Assembly: GCA_937944245.1 (NCBI GenBank)
Contig: CALDYY010000005.1
Location: 1-64,000 of the forward strand
Length of the DNA stretch: 64,000 nt
Reading direction: 5' to 3'
DNA from: an uncultured Saprospiraceae bacterium
GTDB lineage: Bacteria > Bacteroidota > Bacteroidia > Chitinophagales > Saprospiraceae
The notes beneath the pieces are model-generated. The model searched no databases and was not told the DNA's origin. It saw only the letters and a program-made list of their open reading frames with translations. This document shows positions 36,451 through 46,089 of this stretch, in pieces (within the stretch, counting starts at the first letter, position 1; every line of letters starts with the position of its first letter). The translations under genes and the position numbers were made by a program.

Positions 36451-36999
36451 TTATTTGATTTTTACAGCATCCACAGCTTCCAATGTACGGATGATTTGCT
36501 TCTTATGGCGTTTGAAATGGGCATGAAAAAATTCAACCATCGCTCCTAATGTCATTTTTCCTGCCATGGGGTGTTTGTAAATTTCCTTATCAAATAGTTC
36601 ATTAGGCAATTGCATCAAGTAGCTATTCAAGGCTTCCCGCTGATTTTTCCATATTTTAGCCACTTCCCAGAAAGTAGAATATTCAGGTAGGTCCTCACCG
36701 ACTGGGGCAGGAGCTTTTACCTTAAACGGAGATTTGATATAACTTTTAAGGATAAACTTTCGAGCATAAGCTAGTAAACCTGCTTTGGGTAAATCAGGAT
36801 TAAAACTCAACTTTTTTTGTACATATTTTAGAGACAAATCCTCTGTACGCACTAAATGGTGCATCACTTGAAAAACAGTCCAGCCGTTTTCACTTGGCTT
36901 TTGGTTCAGTTTTTGTTCGGAGTAGCCATCTAAATCAGTTAGTAGCAAACGCAAGTCTTCATCTAGTGCGGCTAATTGCTGCTTTATTTTTGGATTCAT
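36451..36999 (-). CDS. DinB-family protein
   Basis: 182 residues, four-helix bundle. His in QVMHHLVR and the pair in FFHAHFKRHKKQI give the three-His metal site of the DinB/YfiT superfamily. Some members are thiol S-transferases (bacillithiol or similar), but the substrate here is unknown. Cytoplasmic. Confidence 0.82.
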   Translation of the reverse strand: MNPKIKQQLAALDEDLRLLLTDLDGYSEQKLNQKPSENGWTVFQVMHHLVRTEDLSLKYVQKKLSFNPDLPKAGLLAYARKFILKSYIKSPFKVKAPAPVGEDLPEYSTFWEVAKIWKNQREALNSYLMQLPNELFDKEIYKHPMAGKMTLGAMVEFFHAHFKRHKKQIIRTLEAVDAVKIK

Positions 37000-37232
37000 T
37001 TTATTTCCTTTTGAAGTAATACAAAGTTAGCGAATGAAATGGAATCATAGTGTGATTTTTGCTGTTTTTTAATGTAAAGTCATAGAATGCTTAGGTAGAA
37101 ACATTTCTTGTCTGCTGCTGCAAAATGCAGTTATTGCCACTCATTTTTTAACAGAAATGAATAACTATAAATAACGATGTTGTTTTTTTTATACAAACCT
37201 CAACCCAAGCTTTACTTTTCTGTTACAATAAA

Positions 37233-37952
37233 ATGGAGAATTTGAACAATAAAACTGCCCTTATTACAGGCGGGTCAAAGGGAATAGGATTAGGCATCGC
37301 CGAAGCATTTGTGAGTGAGGGAATGAATGTATTAATAACAGGTAGAACAGCTTCGGATGTTGAAATGGCAGTGTCACAACTCAATGCAATAGGCAAAGGT
37401 AAAGCCATTGGTGCAGCAATGGATGTGCGCAATTTAGAAGCACAAGCGCAAGCAATAGCGATGGTGAATAAGCAATTTGGTGCATTAGATGTACTGATTG
37501 CCAATGCAGGTGTGGGGCATTTTGCCTCTATTGAGGACTTGACTTCGGAGCAATGGCACGATGTTATGGACATCAATTTGACAGGTGTTTTTTACAGTGT
37601 TAAAGCGGCACTTCCAAGTCTGAAGAAATCAAAAGGTTATATTATTACCATTGCCAGCCTGGCAGGCACTAACTTTTTTGCAGGCGGCGCGGCTTACAAT
37701 GCCAGCAAATTTGGCTTAGTGGGTTTCACACAAGCTATCATGCTCGATTTGAGAAAATATGGCATTAAGGTTTCCACGATTATGCCAGGCTCTGTGGCGA
37801 CTTATTTCAATGGTCATACGCCCAGCGATGCAGATGCGTGGAAAATACAACCTGAAGATATTGGACAAATGACCGTAGATTTGCTAAAGATGAATCCTCG
37901 CACCCTGCCAAGTAAAGTAGAAGTGCGTCCAACGATGCCGCCAAAGGGGTGA
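37233..37952 (+). CDS. Short-chain dehydrogenase/reductase (SDR)
   Basis: 239 residues, classical SDR: TGGSKGIGLG (NAD(P)-binding), NAG motif in LIANAGVG, Ser in IITIASLAG and Y-x-x-x-K in AAYNASKFG. The residue after the first strand and the Arg in TGRTASD suggest NADPH preference. Substrate not predictable. Convergent with the acyl-CoA ligase gene, 20 bases apart. Confidence 0.9.
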   Translation: MENLNNKTALITGGSKGIGLGIAEAFVSEGMNVLITGRTASDVEMAVSQLNAIGKGKAIGAAMDVRNLEAQAQAIAMVNKQFGALDVLIANAGVGHFASIEDLTSEQWHDVMDINLTGVFYSVKAALPSLKKSKGYIITIASLAGTNFFAGGAAYNASKFGLVGFTQAIMLDLRKYGIKVSTIMPGSVATYFNGHTPSDADAWKIQPEDIGQMTVDLLKMNPRTLPSKVEVRPTMPPKG

Positions 37953-37972
37953 TTTTTATAAACGTAGCTAAA

Positions 37973-39454
37973 TTAACTTTTTAATAATTTTTTATCTATT
38001 TTACCAGTATCACTTTTGGGTAACGTAGATAAAAAACTAAAATATTTGGGTATTTTAAATTTAGCTAAGTTTTTTTGACAATAGTTAATTATCATCTCTT
38101 CTGTTAAACGTTCATCTGATTTTACAATGAATGCTTTGCCTACCTCACCCCATTTTTCATCAGAAACGCCAATGACAGCAGCTTCTGCAACAAATGGATG
38201 TTGAACTATTACACGTTCTATTTCGGCTGGATAAACATTTTCACCACCTGAAATATACATGTTTTTTATCCTATCTACAATGAATAGGTAGCCTTCTTCA
38301 TCTACAATAACGACATCACCTGTGTGAAACCATCCATTCTTTTTTGCATTTAATGTAGCTACTTCGTTTCTCCAATAGCCAGGAGTAACGTTTGGACCAC
38401 TTAATAGTAATTCGCCTGCTTCATTTGCTTGACATTCTTGACCTAACTCATTGACTATTTTTATTTGTACATAAAAGTTAGGACGACCGATAGACCCTTT
38501 TTTTACAATAGCATCTTCTTGATGTAGTGAAGTTATATTCGGACCAACTTCTGTCATGCCATAACCTTGTCTGATAAATACACCTTTATTATGCCACTGC
38601 TCAATGGCGGGAATGGGCATCGGTTCACCTCCAACAATGGCGTAGAGTACACTTGACATATCTGTATTTTTAAAAAGAGGCAAATCTGCCATCATTTTCA
38701 TCATTGTGGGAACGGCAAATAAAATAGTAGGCTTTTCTTTTTCTATGAGTGATAATAATGCATTTGCATCAAATTTCTTCATGATGCAAATGTATCCACC
38801 ATGATGTAAAAACGGAGTGTTAAGTACATTCCATCCACCGGTATGAAAGGGCGGCATACAGTGAATGGCTCTACTTTCTGTATTGACAATCAAGCTAATA
38901 GAAGTGTTTATACTATTCCATAATAGCATTTTGTGCGTGTAAATTGCACCTTTGGGAAATCCTGTTGTACCAGAAGTATAAAGTATAAAAATAGGGTCAT
39001 TTTCTTCAATATTTATACTGGATAAATCTAGTTTTTGGGTTTCATTTAGTTCGTGCAATCTTTCGATATTAAATTGATAGTTGATTTTTGATTGGTAATG
39101 GGTTTGTTTTATTTTTTCATAATATTGATTTTCATAAATTATTATACTAGGCTCTGCATCTTTTAGCAAATAATCTATTTCATTAGGACTTAATCTATAA
39201 TTAAGTGGTACTAAAATAATACCTAATTTTTGGGCAACTGAAAAAAGTATAAAGTATGCTATACAATTTTCAGCCATAATAGCTATTCGGTCTCCTGTTT
39301 TTAATTGGCATTGATAAAAAAAATAAGCAGTTAGTGCTTCTGCTTGTTGATTTAGCTGAGCATATGTTATTGTTTTCCCTGTTTCGTATTCTTTTAAAGC
39401 GATTTTGTGAGGGCTATAAATTGCCCATTTGCTCACCCAATCTTTAGTTACCAT
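37973..39454 (-). CDS. Acyl-CoA ligase (AMP-forming), last gene of the uptake operon
   Basis: 493 residues, ANL superfamily: LYTSGTTGFPKGAIYTH (P-loop, A3), RQGYGMTEVGP (A5), WFHTGDVVIVDEEGY (A7), DRIKNMYISGGENVYPAEIE (hinge, A8) and the catalytic Lys in KSDTGKIDKK at the C-terminus. It activates a carboxylic acid to an acyl-AMP and then the CoA thioester. Substrate may be a fatty or aryl acid. It follows the KAS III-like gene by 20 bases and closes a four-gene operon with TonB receptor and symporter, so its substrate is probably the compound that these import. Confidence 0.9.
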   Translation of the reverse strand: MVTKDWVSKWAIYSPHKIALKEYETGKTITYAQLNQQAEALTAYFFYQCQLKTGDRIAIMAENCIAYFILFSVAQKLGIILVPLNYRLSPNEIDYLLKDAEPSIIIYENQYYEKIKQTHYQSKINYQFNIERLHELNETQKLDLSSINIEENDPIFILYTSGTTGFPKGAIYTHKMLLWNSINTSISLIVNTESRAIHCMPPFHTGGWNVLNTPFLHHGGYICIMKKFDANALLSLIEKEKPTILFAVPTMMKMMADLPLFKNTDMSSVLYAIVGGEPMPIPAIEQWHNKGVFIRQGYGMTEVGPNITSLHQEDAIVKKGSIGRPNFYVQIKIVNELGQECQANEAGELLLSGPNVTPGYWRNEVATLNAKKNGWFHTGDVVIVDEEGYLFIVDRIKNMYISGGENVYPAEIERVIVQHPFVAEAAVIGVSDEKWGEVGKAFIVKSDERLTEEMIINYCQKNLAKFKIPKYFSFLSTLPKSDTGKIDKKLLKS

Positions 39455-39474
39455 CGTTAAATAACATTTTGTAA

Positions 39475-40464
39475 TTATAATCTAAATGCTGCACTGGCAA
39501 AGGTTAATCCACCGCCAGAACCAATGAAAAAAACTAAATCACCTGTTTTTACTACTTGCTTTTCCATAGCGTCATTAAATGCCATCGGAATACAAGCAGA
39601 ACCCGTATAACCATAATAGTGCATGATAGTATGTCCTTTTTCGCGCGGAACGTTGAGAAGGTCTAAGGTTTCCCAAATGCTGTTAATATTAATCTGAGTG
39701 ATAAAATATTTACTAACATCTGCTGGCGAGGTATTGGTTTTACGATTTAACGTTTTTGCCATATTGCTCCAATAAGTCGGATTCAGTTCTTTGGGAAATT
39801 TATGTATAAATTTTAAGTGATGATCATGGTTTTTGATAACTTCGTCGTTTATTGGCTGATGTGTGCCACCGCCGTAAATACCCATCCAACCTGCATATTC
39901 TCCTCTGGAGATTAATTCGCTTGCTAGAAAACCTTGATTTGTATTGGATGTATTTTTTAAAATGACAGCCCCTGCTCCATCGGCAAAAAGTGTAACTGTT
40001 TTTTTATCCTCTTTATTTAAAAATTTGCTCATGGCATAAGCGCCAATTACTAGAACTGTATTGTACTGTTCATCGGATTTTATGTACTTTGTGCCAATAT
40101 CTAGGGCTGTTACAAATCCTGCACATGCAGTGTTAATGTCGAAAGTACCTGCATTTTTAGCACCTAATCTATGCTGAACAACGGAAGCCGTAGAAGGCGA
40201 AATATACTCTGGAGTATCCGTAGAGATGATGATTAAATCTATTTCCTCTGCTTTTATAGCTGCTCTTTCTATGGCTTGCTTAGCGGCTGCCTCTGCTAAG
40301 TCGGCAGTGCTTTCTTGATCACTGCACCATCTACGCTCATAAATGTGCACATTTTCGCGTAGCCATGTATCCACATCTTGACCAAGTAATTCATTAAAAT
40401 ATTGATTGGAAATTATTTGTTCTGGAGCATAAGCACCCGTCGAAACAATAATTGCATTTCGCAT
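39475..40464 (-). CDS. KAS III-like (FabH-family) enzyme with altered active site
   Basis: 329 residues with thiolase fold. The nucleophile Cys114 is present in FDINTACAGF. In FabH the decarboxylation pair is His in the PHQAN segment and Asn in YGNTSAASIP; here these read FITQININ (Gln257) and YYGYTGSACIP (Tyr286), so both are gone. It can probably still form a Cys-acyl intermediate but not decarboxylate malonyl-ACP in the usual way; acyl transfer to another acceptor is more likely. It is not the cell's FabH for fatty acid synthesis by context: neighbours are a symporter before and an acyl-CoA ligase after. Confidence 0.88.
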   Translation of the reverse strand: MRNAIIVSTGAYAPEQIISNQYFNELLGQDVDTWLRENVHIYERRWCSDQESTADLAEAAAKQAIERAAIKAEEIDLIIISTDTPEYISPSTASVVQHRLGAKNAGTFDINTACAGFVTALDIGTKYIKSDEQYNTVLVIGAYAMSKFLNKEDKKTVTLFADGAGAVILKNTSNTNQGFLASELISRGEYAGWMGIYGGGTHQPINDEVIKNHDHHLKFIHKFPKELNPTYWSNMAKTLNRKTNTSPADVSKYFITQININSIWETLDLLNVPREKGHTIMHYYGYTGSACIPMAFNDAMEKQVVKTGDLVFFIGSGGGLTFASAAFRL

Positions 40465-40507
40465 AGTGATTTAATATTTTTTACTTTTATAATTTTAAAT
40501 AGGTTTT

Positions 40508-42007
40508 CTAGTTAGTTTTGGCTTTTTTGTTATGATAAAAAGTAATGATTAATATGGGGATTGTACTAATTAATAACGCCAGAGTAGCTGTTACTCCAGG
40601 ATTAGCAAAAGCTAAACGGCTATTGGGGAATAAAAAATTACCATAAAAAAATAATGTAAAATGAATGGTTAATGCTAAAATAGAACCTAGCCAAACTAAG
40701 GAGATATTAACTTGGCGAAACAGAATACCAGTTAAAAGAGGAGGTACAGTTGCGACTACCAATCCATAAACGCCGGCTTGACCAAAAATGCCAAGTAGTT
40801 TAGGAGGATTCAACGTTAGTATAAAAGTTAAAATGGCAATAACGATAAGTATGATATGACTAGCTCTATAAGCGATTTTCATTTTTTCGACCTCACTTTT
40901 GCTGGATTGTTTTCTGTTGATGAGGTTTAATATTAAATCATTAGCAGTAATCGTAGAAATACCTACCAATAGCCCATCAAGTGTGGACATGGCTGCTGCT
41001 AGTAGAACAACGCTAATGAGTGTGAAAATCCAGTTAGGAAAAGCATTTTGCAAGTATAATGTCATGACTAAATCCTGTCGGAAGTTACCTGTTGTTGCAT
41101 CTGTAAGCATTGTTTTATCTATGGTAAAGTGCGCCCAAAATCCAGCTAATAGTAACAGTGAAAATAAAAAAAAGCAAATGCTAAAAATAATAATGTAGTT
41201 TCTGACGGCTTTATTTGTTTTTACGTATAGTGCTTTTGTTAAAATGTGAGGTTGACAAACTAGGGCTGCACCAATACAAAACCCAGCAACATAAACAGAA
41301 AAGAAATCATTGTACAAGCTACTACTAGGATTAATTGCTTTTATTAAATTAGGGTCAATACTGGATAATGTTTCCCAAAAGTTGATATTATTACGAAAAA
41401 TAAAGTAAAATCCATTCACTAATATACATAAGGTAATTAATATCATCAGTGAGCCTTGCAATAAATTGGTAAATACATGTGCATAAGTGCCACCAAAGAG
41501 TACGTAACCTGTTACAAAGATTAAGATAATTAATAATGCTGTTGTATTATCAATATCTAGTAATTTTTGCATAACGATGGAAGTACCACCAACAAGTAAA
41601 ACAATAAAAGCAAGCGTAAATAAATTTATAATAGAAAAATAGAGTGAAAAATTTTTTGAACGATAACGCTTACCAATCCAATCGGGAATGGTAAGTGCTT
41701 TCATTTCCGTCCCCATGCTTCTAAAACGGAAAGAAAGTAAAATGAGCATAAATACAAAACCAAGATATACAGCTAAGGCTAGATGTATAAAAGCTGCTAA
41801 TCCATCTACATACACGAAACCAGGATTTATAATAAAAGTAGCTGCGGAAGCTGTACTGGCTGCCAATGTTATGCCTACCACCAGTGGAGAAAGGTCGCCA
41901 TTACCAATTGCAAAACTTCCAAAACCATCTGTCCGCTTGAATCCTAACCATCCCAAGTAGGATGTTCCAATAAGGTAAACCGAAAATAAAGACCAAGCAA
42001 GTATCAT
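40508..42007 (-). CDS. Sodium:solute symporter (SSS family)
   Basis: 499 residues from ATG 42007; an in-frame GTG at 42058 would add 17 residues and is possible. About thirteen membrane helices in the LeuT-type SSS pattern, with GDLSPLVVGITLAASTASAATFI near helix 2 and LLAAAMSTLDGLLVGISTITAND near helix 9, both characteristic. Members import sugars, amino acids or short carboxylates with sodium. Its neighbours suggest a carboxylate. Confidence 0.9.
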   Translation of the reverse strand: MILAWSLFSVYLIGTSYLGWLGFKRTDGFGSFAIGNGDLSPLVVGITLAASTASAATFIINPGFVYVDGLAAFIHLALAVYLGFVFMLILLSFRFRSMGTEMKALTIPDWIGKRYRSKNFSLYFSIINLFTLAFIVLLVGGTSIVMQKLLDIDNTTALLIILIFVTGYVLFGGTYAHVFTNLLQGSLMILITLCILVNGFYFIFRNNINFWETLSSIDPNLIKAINPSSSLYNDFFSVYVAGFCIGAALVCQPHILTKALYVKTNKAVRNYIIIFSICFFLFSLLLLAGFWAHFTIDKTMLTDATTGNFRQDLVMTLYLQNAFPNWIFTLISVVLLAAAMSTLDGLLVGISTITANDLILNLINRKQSSKSEVEKMKIAYRASHIILIVIAILTFILTLNPPKLLGIFGQAGVYGLVVATVPPLLTGILFRQVNISLVWLGSILALTIHFTLFFYGNFLFPNSRLAFANPGVTATLALLISTIPILIITFYHNKKAKTN

Positions 42008-42113
42008 AATTCCTCTGAGTTGTTGTATTATAGTTTTTGTGTTTAAATCCAGATTCACTATATTAATTTGTAAATCTGGATTTGTCTTTACGATTAATTA
42101 TTATCAGTTAATG

Positions 42114-44594
42114 TTATTTCTTTTTTTGAATTGCTGGTAAGTTAATTCTTAGTTCCATCGTGTAAAGCCCTCGCGTTGGTGCGGAAGCTGTAAATTCTCT
42201 CAACGTTTGATTGAATAAATTGGACGCTGCTAAACCAAGCGTAATGATATTGCTGAATCTATAACCTACTCCTACATCCACAGTAGCAAAACCACCTAAT
42301 GGTCCATAATTAAATGTGTCGGCACTTCTTGCATTTTCTACTATTGGTTTGCCTCTATAAGTAAAGCCTGGTAGGGTTTCTGATGCAATCTGAAAGCTAG
42401 AAAAATAGTTGTATTTTTCTACAAAACGCGCATAACCATTAGCAAAGAATTTCTTGCCACTGTAGTTTAAACCAATACCGCCTTTGTTTTTGGGTGCATT
42501 TACCAAAATATCCAGAAAGTTAACTTTACCATCTCTGTTAAAATCGTTATCCGCATTATCCTCATCTACTGAATAATCAAAGAATGAATAGTTCACTACT
42601 GCGCTTAGGGCTGGTGAAAATACATAGGTTAATCCTAAATCAAAACCATAAGTATTTACCTCTCCGAAGTTTACATAAGTGGCGACTAAGCCCCTATAAA
42701 TTGCAAATCCGGATTGTACTTCTTGAATAGGTGTATTTCCTCTTTTGGTAGCTGCACCGATAACTGTTACAGGGCTAAGAAAATCCTTAGAAATATTGTA
42801 ATAAGCATTTGCATCAATGAATAATTTGTTTTTTGCTACTTGTCCTCGATAGCCCAACTCGAAGGTTTGCAACTGTTCTACTCGTTGTTTATCAATTACT
42901 CGACCATCTGCTAGTGTAAAGCCTTCAGCATTGCCTAAGATTAAACCTGAGAATAAATCACCAAACATGTTTAAGATAGTTGGTGCAGCAATCCCCTTTC
43001 CGTAGGTTAAACGCCAAGTGCTTTTATCGCTGATTTTTAGAATACCTAATTTAGGAACAAAGTTGAAATCATAAATTTCATGGTTATCGGCACGCGCTGC
43101 GGCAATAGCTCTCCAACCGCCGTTAAAATTGTAAGTTAAATGCGCATAAGCCCCAATTTGGCTTACATTAATAAAATCATTTTCATCTTTATCTAGCAAG
43201 TAAGTACCCAAGCTATTAGCTTGGTCTAGCTGCCATTGCACCCCTCCGATAACATTTAACTTACCGAAGGTATTATTGTACTGTGCTTCTGCATTCCAAC
43301 GCTGCGAATCATCCTTAAATCTTGCACCAGTAGCGTAAGAGGCTTCACCTCTAGCTACTTCATCAGGTACTCCAGCATCAATCAAGCGATAATACTGCTT
43401 AGTACGGTCATCAATAGAATAAGTGTCATCAGTTTTACTTTGTGTGTAATACACCTGCGCAAAAAAGTTCTTGGTGTTGTAACGCAACTGATAATAGTTG
43501 ATTCGCCAATCAATAATTTGATTACGTCCAACATTAGTAGGCGCGAGATAGTTACTATTGCTTCTACCCCAGTTAAAAATAATATCTGAATTTGTAGTAG
43601 GACTGAAATATAAACCAGCTTCTGTTCTTAGAAATGAAATATCTCTGTTTAGTTCTAATTCTGGATAACCTTCTGCCTGCCCATCTCTAATAGGGTTTCC
43701 GTTAGCGTCAAATGCCCCTACACGGTCAATAAACACAGAATCTACAAATTCAAATTCAGTGGCTGTAGTATATTCTCCCATCACTTTAAAAGCAAATTTA
43801 TCGCTTAGCTTTTGCGCATGGCGCACGCGAGTAGAGAAAAAGGCATCGCCATCACCGCTCACTCCAGGGTTGACAGCAATAATCGTACCCTGAGAAGTGC
43901 GTGGGTCTTTAGTAATAGTGTTTAACAGACCATTGTGCGCATTCGGTCCATAAAGCGTAGAGTTAGGACCTAATACCACTTCAAAACGCTCTACATCTTC
44001 TTTGATGGTTGTGCTTAGAGGTCCGAATGGTAAGCCTGTTGCTACAAGCGTTGAAAAACGTCCGTCTGTCACTTGAAGATTTTTAGCGTTAAAGTTAGAA
44101 TTGAAGCCTCGAATGTTGAATGCAGGCGTGGCAATACCTGCCCTAAAATAATCTACACCTTTTTGCCGTGCAATTAACTCTGCTGGGTTGCCAGCGTATT
44201 CTTCAATTTGTCTTGAAAAAACAGTAACAATGGTTGCAGGGCTTTCTGTCAATTTTTCCAAACGTTTACTACTAGACAATACGACTACTTCTGATAAATT
44301 TGCACCAAATTCAAGTTCGAAGTTCAATGTCTTACTTTCTGCTAGATTAATCTCTTTGGTTGTTGTGTTATAGCCAGTGTAGGAGACTCCAATGGTGTAG
44401 ATTCCATCGCCACCTGTGTTCAGGCTATAGTTTCCTTCGGCATCTGTTATTGTGCCGATATTTGTGCTCTGTATAAATACATTAGCTCCAATGAGCGGTT
44501 CGCCATTAGTAGCATCTGTTACTTTTCCTGTAATTTGGGAAAAGGCGAAATTGACTAGACTCATCAGGCATAAGAGCGTCATTAACTGTTTCAT
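42114..44594 (-). CDS. TonB-dependent outer-membrane receptor with CarboxypepD-reg-like domain
   Basis: 826 residues. Signal peptide to about residue 19 (ending NFAFSQ), then a CarboxypepD-reg-like beta domain (ITGKVTDATNGEPLIGANVF), a plug domain (about 110-230, with GFNSNFNAKNLQVTDG and VVLGPNSTLYGPNAHNG) and the beta barrel ending in LYTMELRINLPAIQ. No SusD partner. A loop has DFNRDGKVNFLD at residues 684-695 with the spacing of a calcium EF-hand/dockerin loop. It begins the operon and should import the substrate across the outer membrane. Confidence 0.92.
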   Translation of the reverse strand: MKQLMTLLCLMSLVNFAFSQITGKVTDATNGEPLIGANVFIQSTNIGTITDAEGNYSLNTGGDGIYTIGVSYTGYNTTTKEINLAESKTLNFELEFGANLSEVVVLSSSKRLEKLTESPATIVTVFSRQIEEYAGNPAELIARQKGVDYFRAGIATPAFNIRGFNSNFNAKNLQVTDGRFSTLVATGLPFGPLSTTIKEDVERFEVVLGPNSTLYGPNAHNGLLNTITKDPRTSQGTIIAVNPGVSGDGDAFFSTRVRHAQKLSDKFAFKVMGEYTTATEFEFVDSVFIDRVGAFDANGNPIRDGQAEGYPELELNRDISFLRTEAGLYFSPTTNSDIIFNWGRSNSNYLAPTNVGRNQIIDWRINYYQLRYNTKNFFAQVYYTQSKTDDTYSIDDRTKQYYRLIDAGVPDEVARGEASYATGARFKDDSQRWNAEAQYNNTFGKLNVIGGVQWQLDQANSLGTYLLDKDENDFINVSQIGAYAHLTYNFNGGWRAIAAARADNHEIYDFNFVPKLGILKISDKSTWRLTYGKGIAAPTILNMFGDLFSGLILGNAEGFTLADGRVIDKQRVEQLQTFELGYRGQVAKNKLFIDANAYYNISKDFLSPVTVIGAATKRGNTPIQEVQSGFAIYRGLVATYVNFGEVNTYGFDLGLTYVFSPALSAVVNYSFFDYSVDEDNADNDFNRDGKVNFLDILVNAPKNKGGIGLNYSGKKFFANGYARFVEKYNYFSSFQIASETLPGFTYRGKPIVENARSADTFNYGPLGGFATVDVGVGYRFSNIITLGLAASNLFNQTLREFTASAPTRGLYTMELRINLPAIQKKK

Positions 44595-44654
44595 ACTTTA
44601 ATCTTTGATTTTGTAATTAAATTTTTTCTATCTACTAAATTTGAATTTTAATTA

Positions 44655-44669
44655 TACAAACAATTTGTA
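44655..44669. promoter_or_regulatory. Inverted repeat upstream of the TonB receptor gene
   Basis: TACAAA - CAA - TTTGTA, a perfect 6-3-6 repeat 61 bases before the ATG, in the promoter region of the uptake operon. Possible operator. The rest of the 44595-44918 spacer has only the terminator at 44873-44906. Confidence 0.35.
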
Positions 44670-44872
44670 AATAGTATTTATATTTCGTTACACAAATTAA
44701 AGCCAATAGAATAGATGTTGTGGATTTTAGAAAAACGAAAAAGAGGTTGACTGTTCTAAGGTAAGGAAAAGAAATTGCTGCTAGGAAAGTGATGATTAAA
44801 GGAAAATAAGCCTTTTAAAAAGGGGTTGACTTTTAATTTAAATAGTTTTTGTTTACTTAATTTTTTCAGAAT

Positions 44873-44906
44873 AAAAAATGGGCTAAATTGATTTAGCCCA
44901 TTTTTT
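44873..44906. terminator. Terminator after the alpha/beta hydrolase gene
   Basis: AAAAAATGGGCTAAA and TTTAGCCCATTTTTT form a perfect 15-bp stem with a 4-base loop; on the minus strand the hairpin ends in six T. It separates the hydrolase gene from the TonB receptor operon, showing they are different transcripts. Confidence 0.92.
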
Positions 44907-44918
44907 TAAGTAAATTCG

Positions 44919-45857
44919 TTACTTTTCGGCAATAAAAGTAATTATTGCTTCATTAAATGCTGCTGCTGCTTCCCATTGCACAAAATGCCCAGCATTGTCC
45001 ATCATCAGTAATTTAGCCTGTTTTATCTCTGCAATACCTTGATTAGCAACTTTTTCTGTTGTTAAGTCGGGATGTAAGTAAGTATTAGGAATTAAATAAT
45101 CATTGTTACCAAAGATAACTAAAGTAGGAAGTTTGATTTTGTGCAATTCATCAAATACAGGTTCTTCAAGCATTCCTGCAACGCATTTGGGAATCATCTC
45201 ACAATAGCGATTGTACTCTTGTGTAGCTTTCATGCTCAAGCGATCTTCAATCATGAATTGAGCATCTTCAGGCATATTGAAGAAGTTAATTTGAAAATTT
45301 TTCTTGATTTGTTCATCAGAAGTTGCTTTGATGAAGGCTGCGTTATAGACAGTTGTCAAAAAAGATTTGTCTTTGATGGTAAAGGTTTCAAAGCCTGCTG
45401 GTGCAGCTAGCACCAATCGCTTTACCTGTGAAGTAGTATCTCTTAAAACCGTGTGAATGGCAATTTGTCCACCCATAGAATGTCCTACAAGCGTAACGTT
45501 GGTCAACTCCAATTGCCGCACAAAGGCTGAAACTACTTCGGCAAAGAAGCGCATTGTTTGTGGTCCACTGGCTTCTACTGACTTTCCATAGCCCGGCAAA
45601 TCCAATGCGATACAACGGTAATGATGTTTTAAGGAGTCCACATTTTTTTGCCAAGCGCGTAAGTAACTACCCAAACCATGAATAAACAATAATGTTTCTT
45701 CCCCCTCACCTTCATCTATGTATCCAATCGTTGTTTGCTCATCAATCTTTGCTTCTTTAACTTCGTAAGGATAGTTCCAATCTTTCATTGATGTTGTGGT
45801 TTGGCTGCTCAAGCAAATACTAGATAGTAGCAGCAGCGTGAGAAAAATAGTTTTCAT
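44919..45857 (-). CDS. Exported alpha/beta hydrolase
   Basis: 312 residues with a signal peptide (MKTIFLTLLLLSSICLSSQ). Alpha/beta hydrolase fold: LLFIHGLGSYLRAW (oxyanion loop), LVGHSMGGQIA (nucleophile Ser), FGNNDYLIP (acid region) and DNAGHFVQWE (catalytic His). Probably a periplasmic or exported esterase/lipase-like enzyme; substrate unknown. Its own terminator separates it from the downstream TonB operon, but an exported esterase beside a carboxylate uptake operon could supply its substrate (inference). Confidence 0.88.
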   Translation of the reverse strand: MKTIFLTLLLLSSICLSSQTTTSMKDWNYPYEVKEAKIDEQTTIGYIDEGEGEETLLFIHGLGSYLRAWQKNVDSLKHHYRCIALDLPGYGKSVEASGPQTMRFFAEVVSAFVRQLELTNVTLVGHSMGGQIAIHTVLRDTTSQVKRLVLAAPAGFETFTIKDKSFLTTVYNAAFIKATSDEQIKKNFQINFFNMPEDAQFMIEDRLSMKATQEYNRYCEMIPKCVAGMLEEPVFDELHKIKLPTLVIFGNNDYLIPNTYLHPDLTTEKVANQGIAEIKQAKLLMMDNAGHFVQWEAAAAFNEAIITFIAEK

Positions 45858-45963
45858 CTTTTCTTTTTTTTAAATGAATGTATAATAGTTATATCAAAAA
45901 CACAATACTTAACTTTTAGTCAATAGCAAATTATTTTAAGTCTAAATACTTGTAAATAAGTAA

Positions 45964-45993
45964 TTTACTATTTGTTTAGTGCTGCTATCTTTG
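45964..45993 (+). promoter_or_regulatory. Candidate promoter of the FabG-like gene
   Basis: TTTA (45964-45967), 18 bases, then TATCTTTG (45986-45993). The -7 box is an exact match and the -33 box is one base off TTTG. The leader would be about 90 bases. Confidence 0.5.
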
Positions 45994-46089
45994 AAAGTCA
46001 ATGCTTGTAATTGATGCCTGCAATCCCTATCTAAGGAAATAAAAAATAATTTTGTACTACAAGAATAAAACAAAAATAAATTATTTTAT

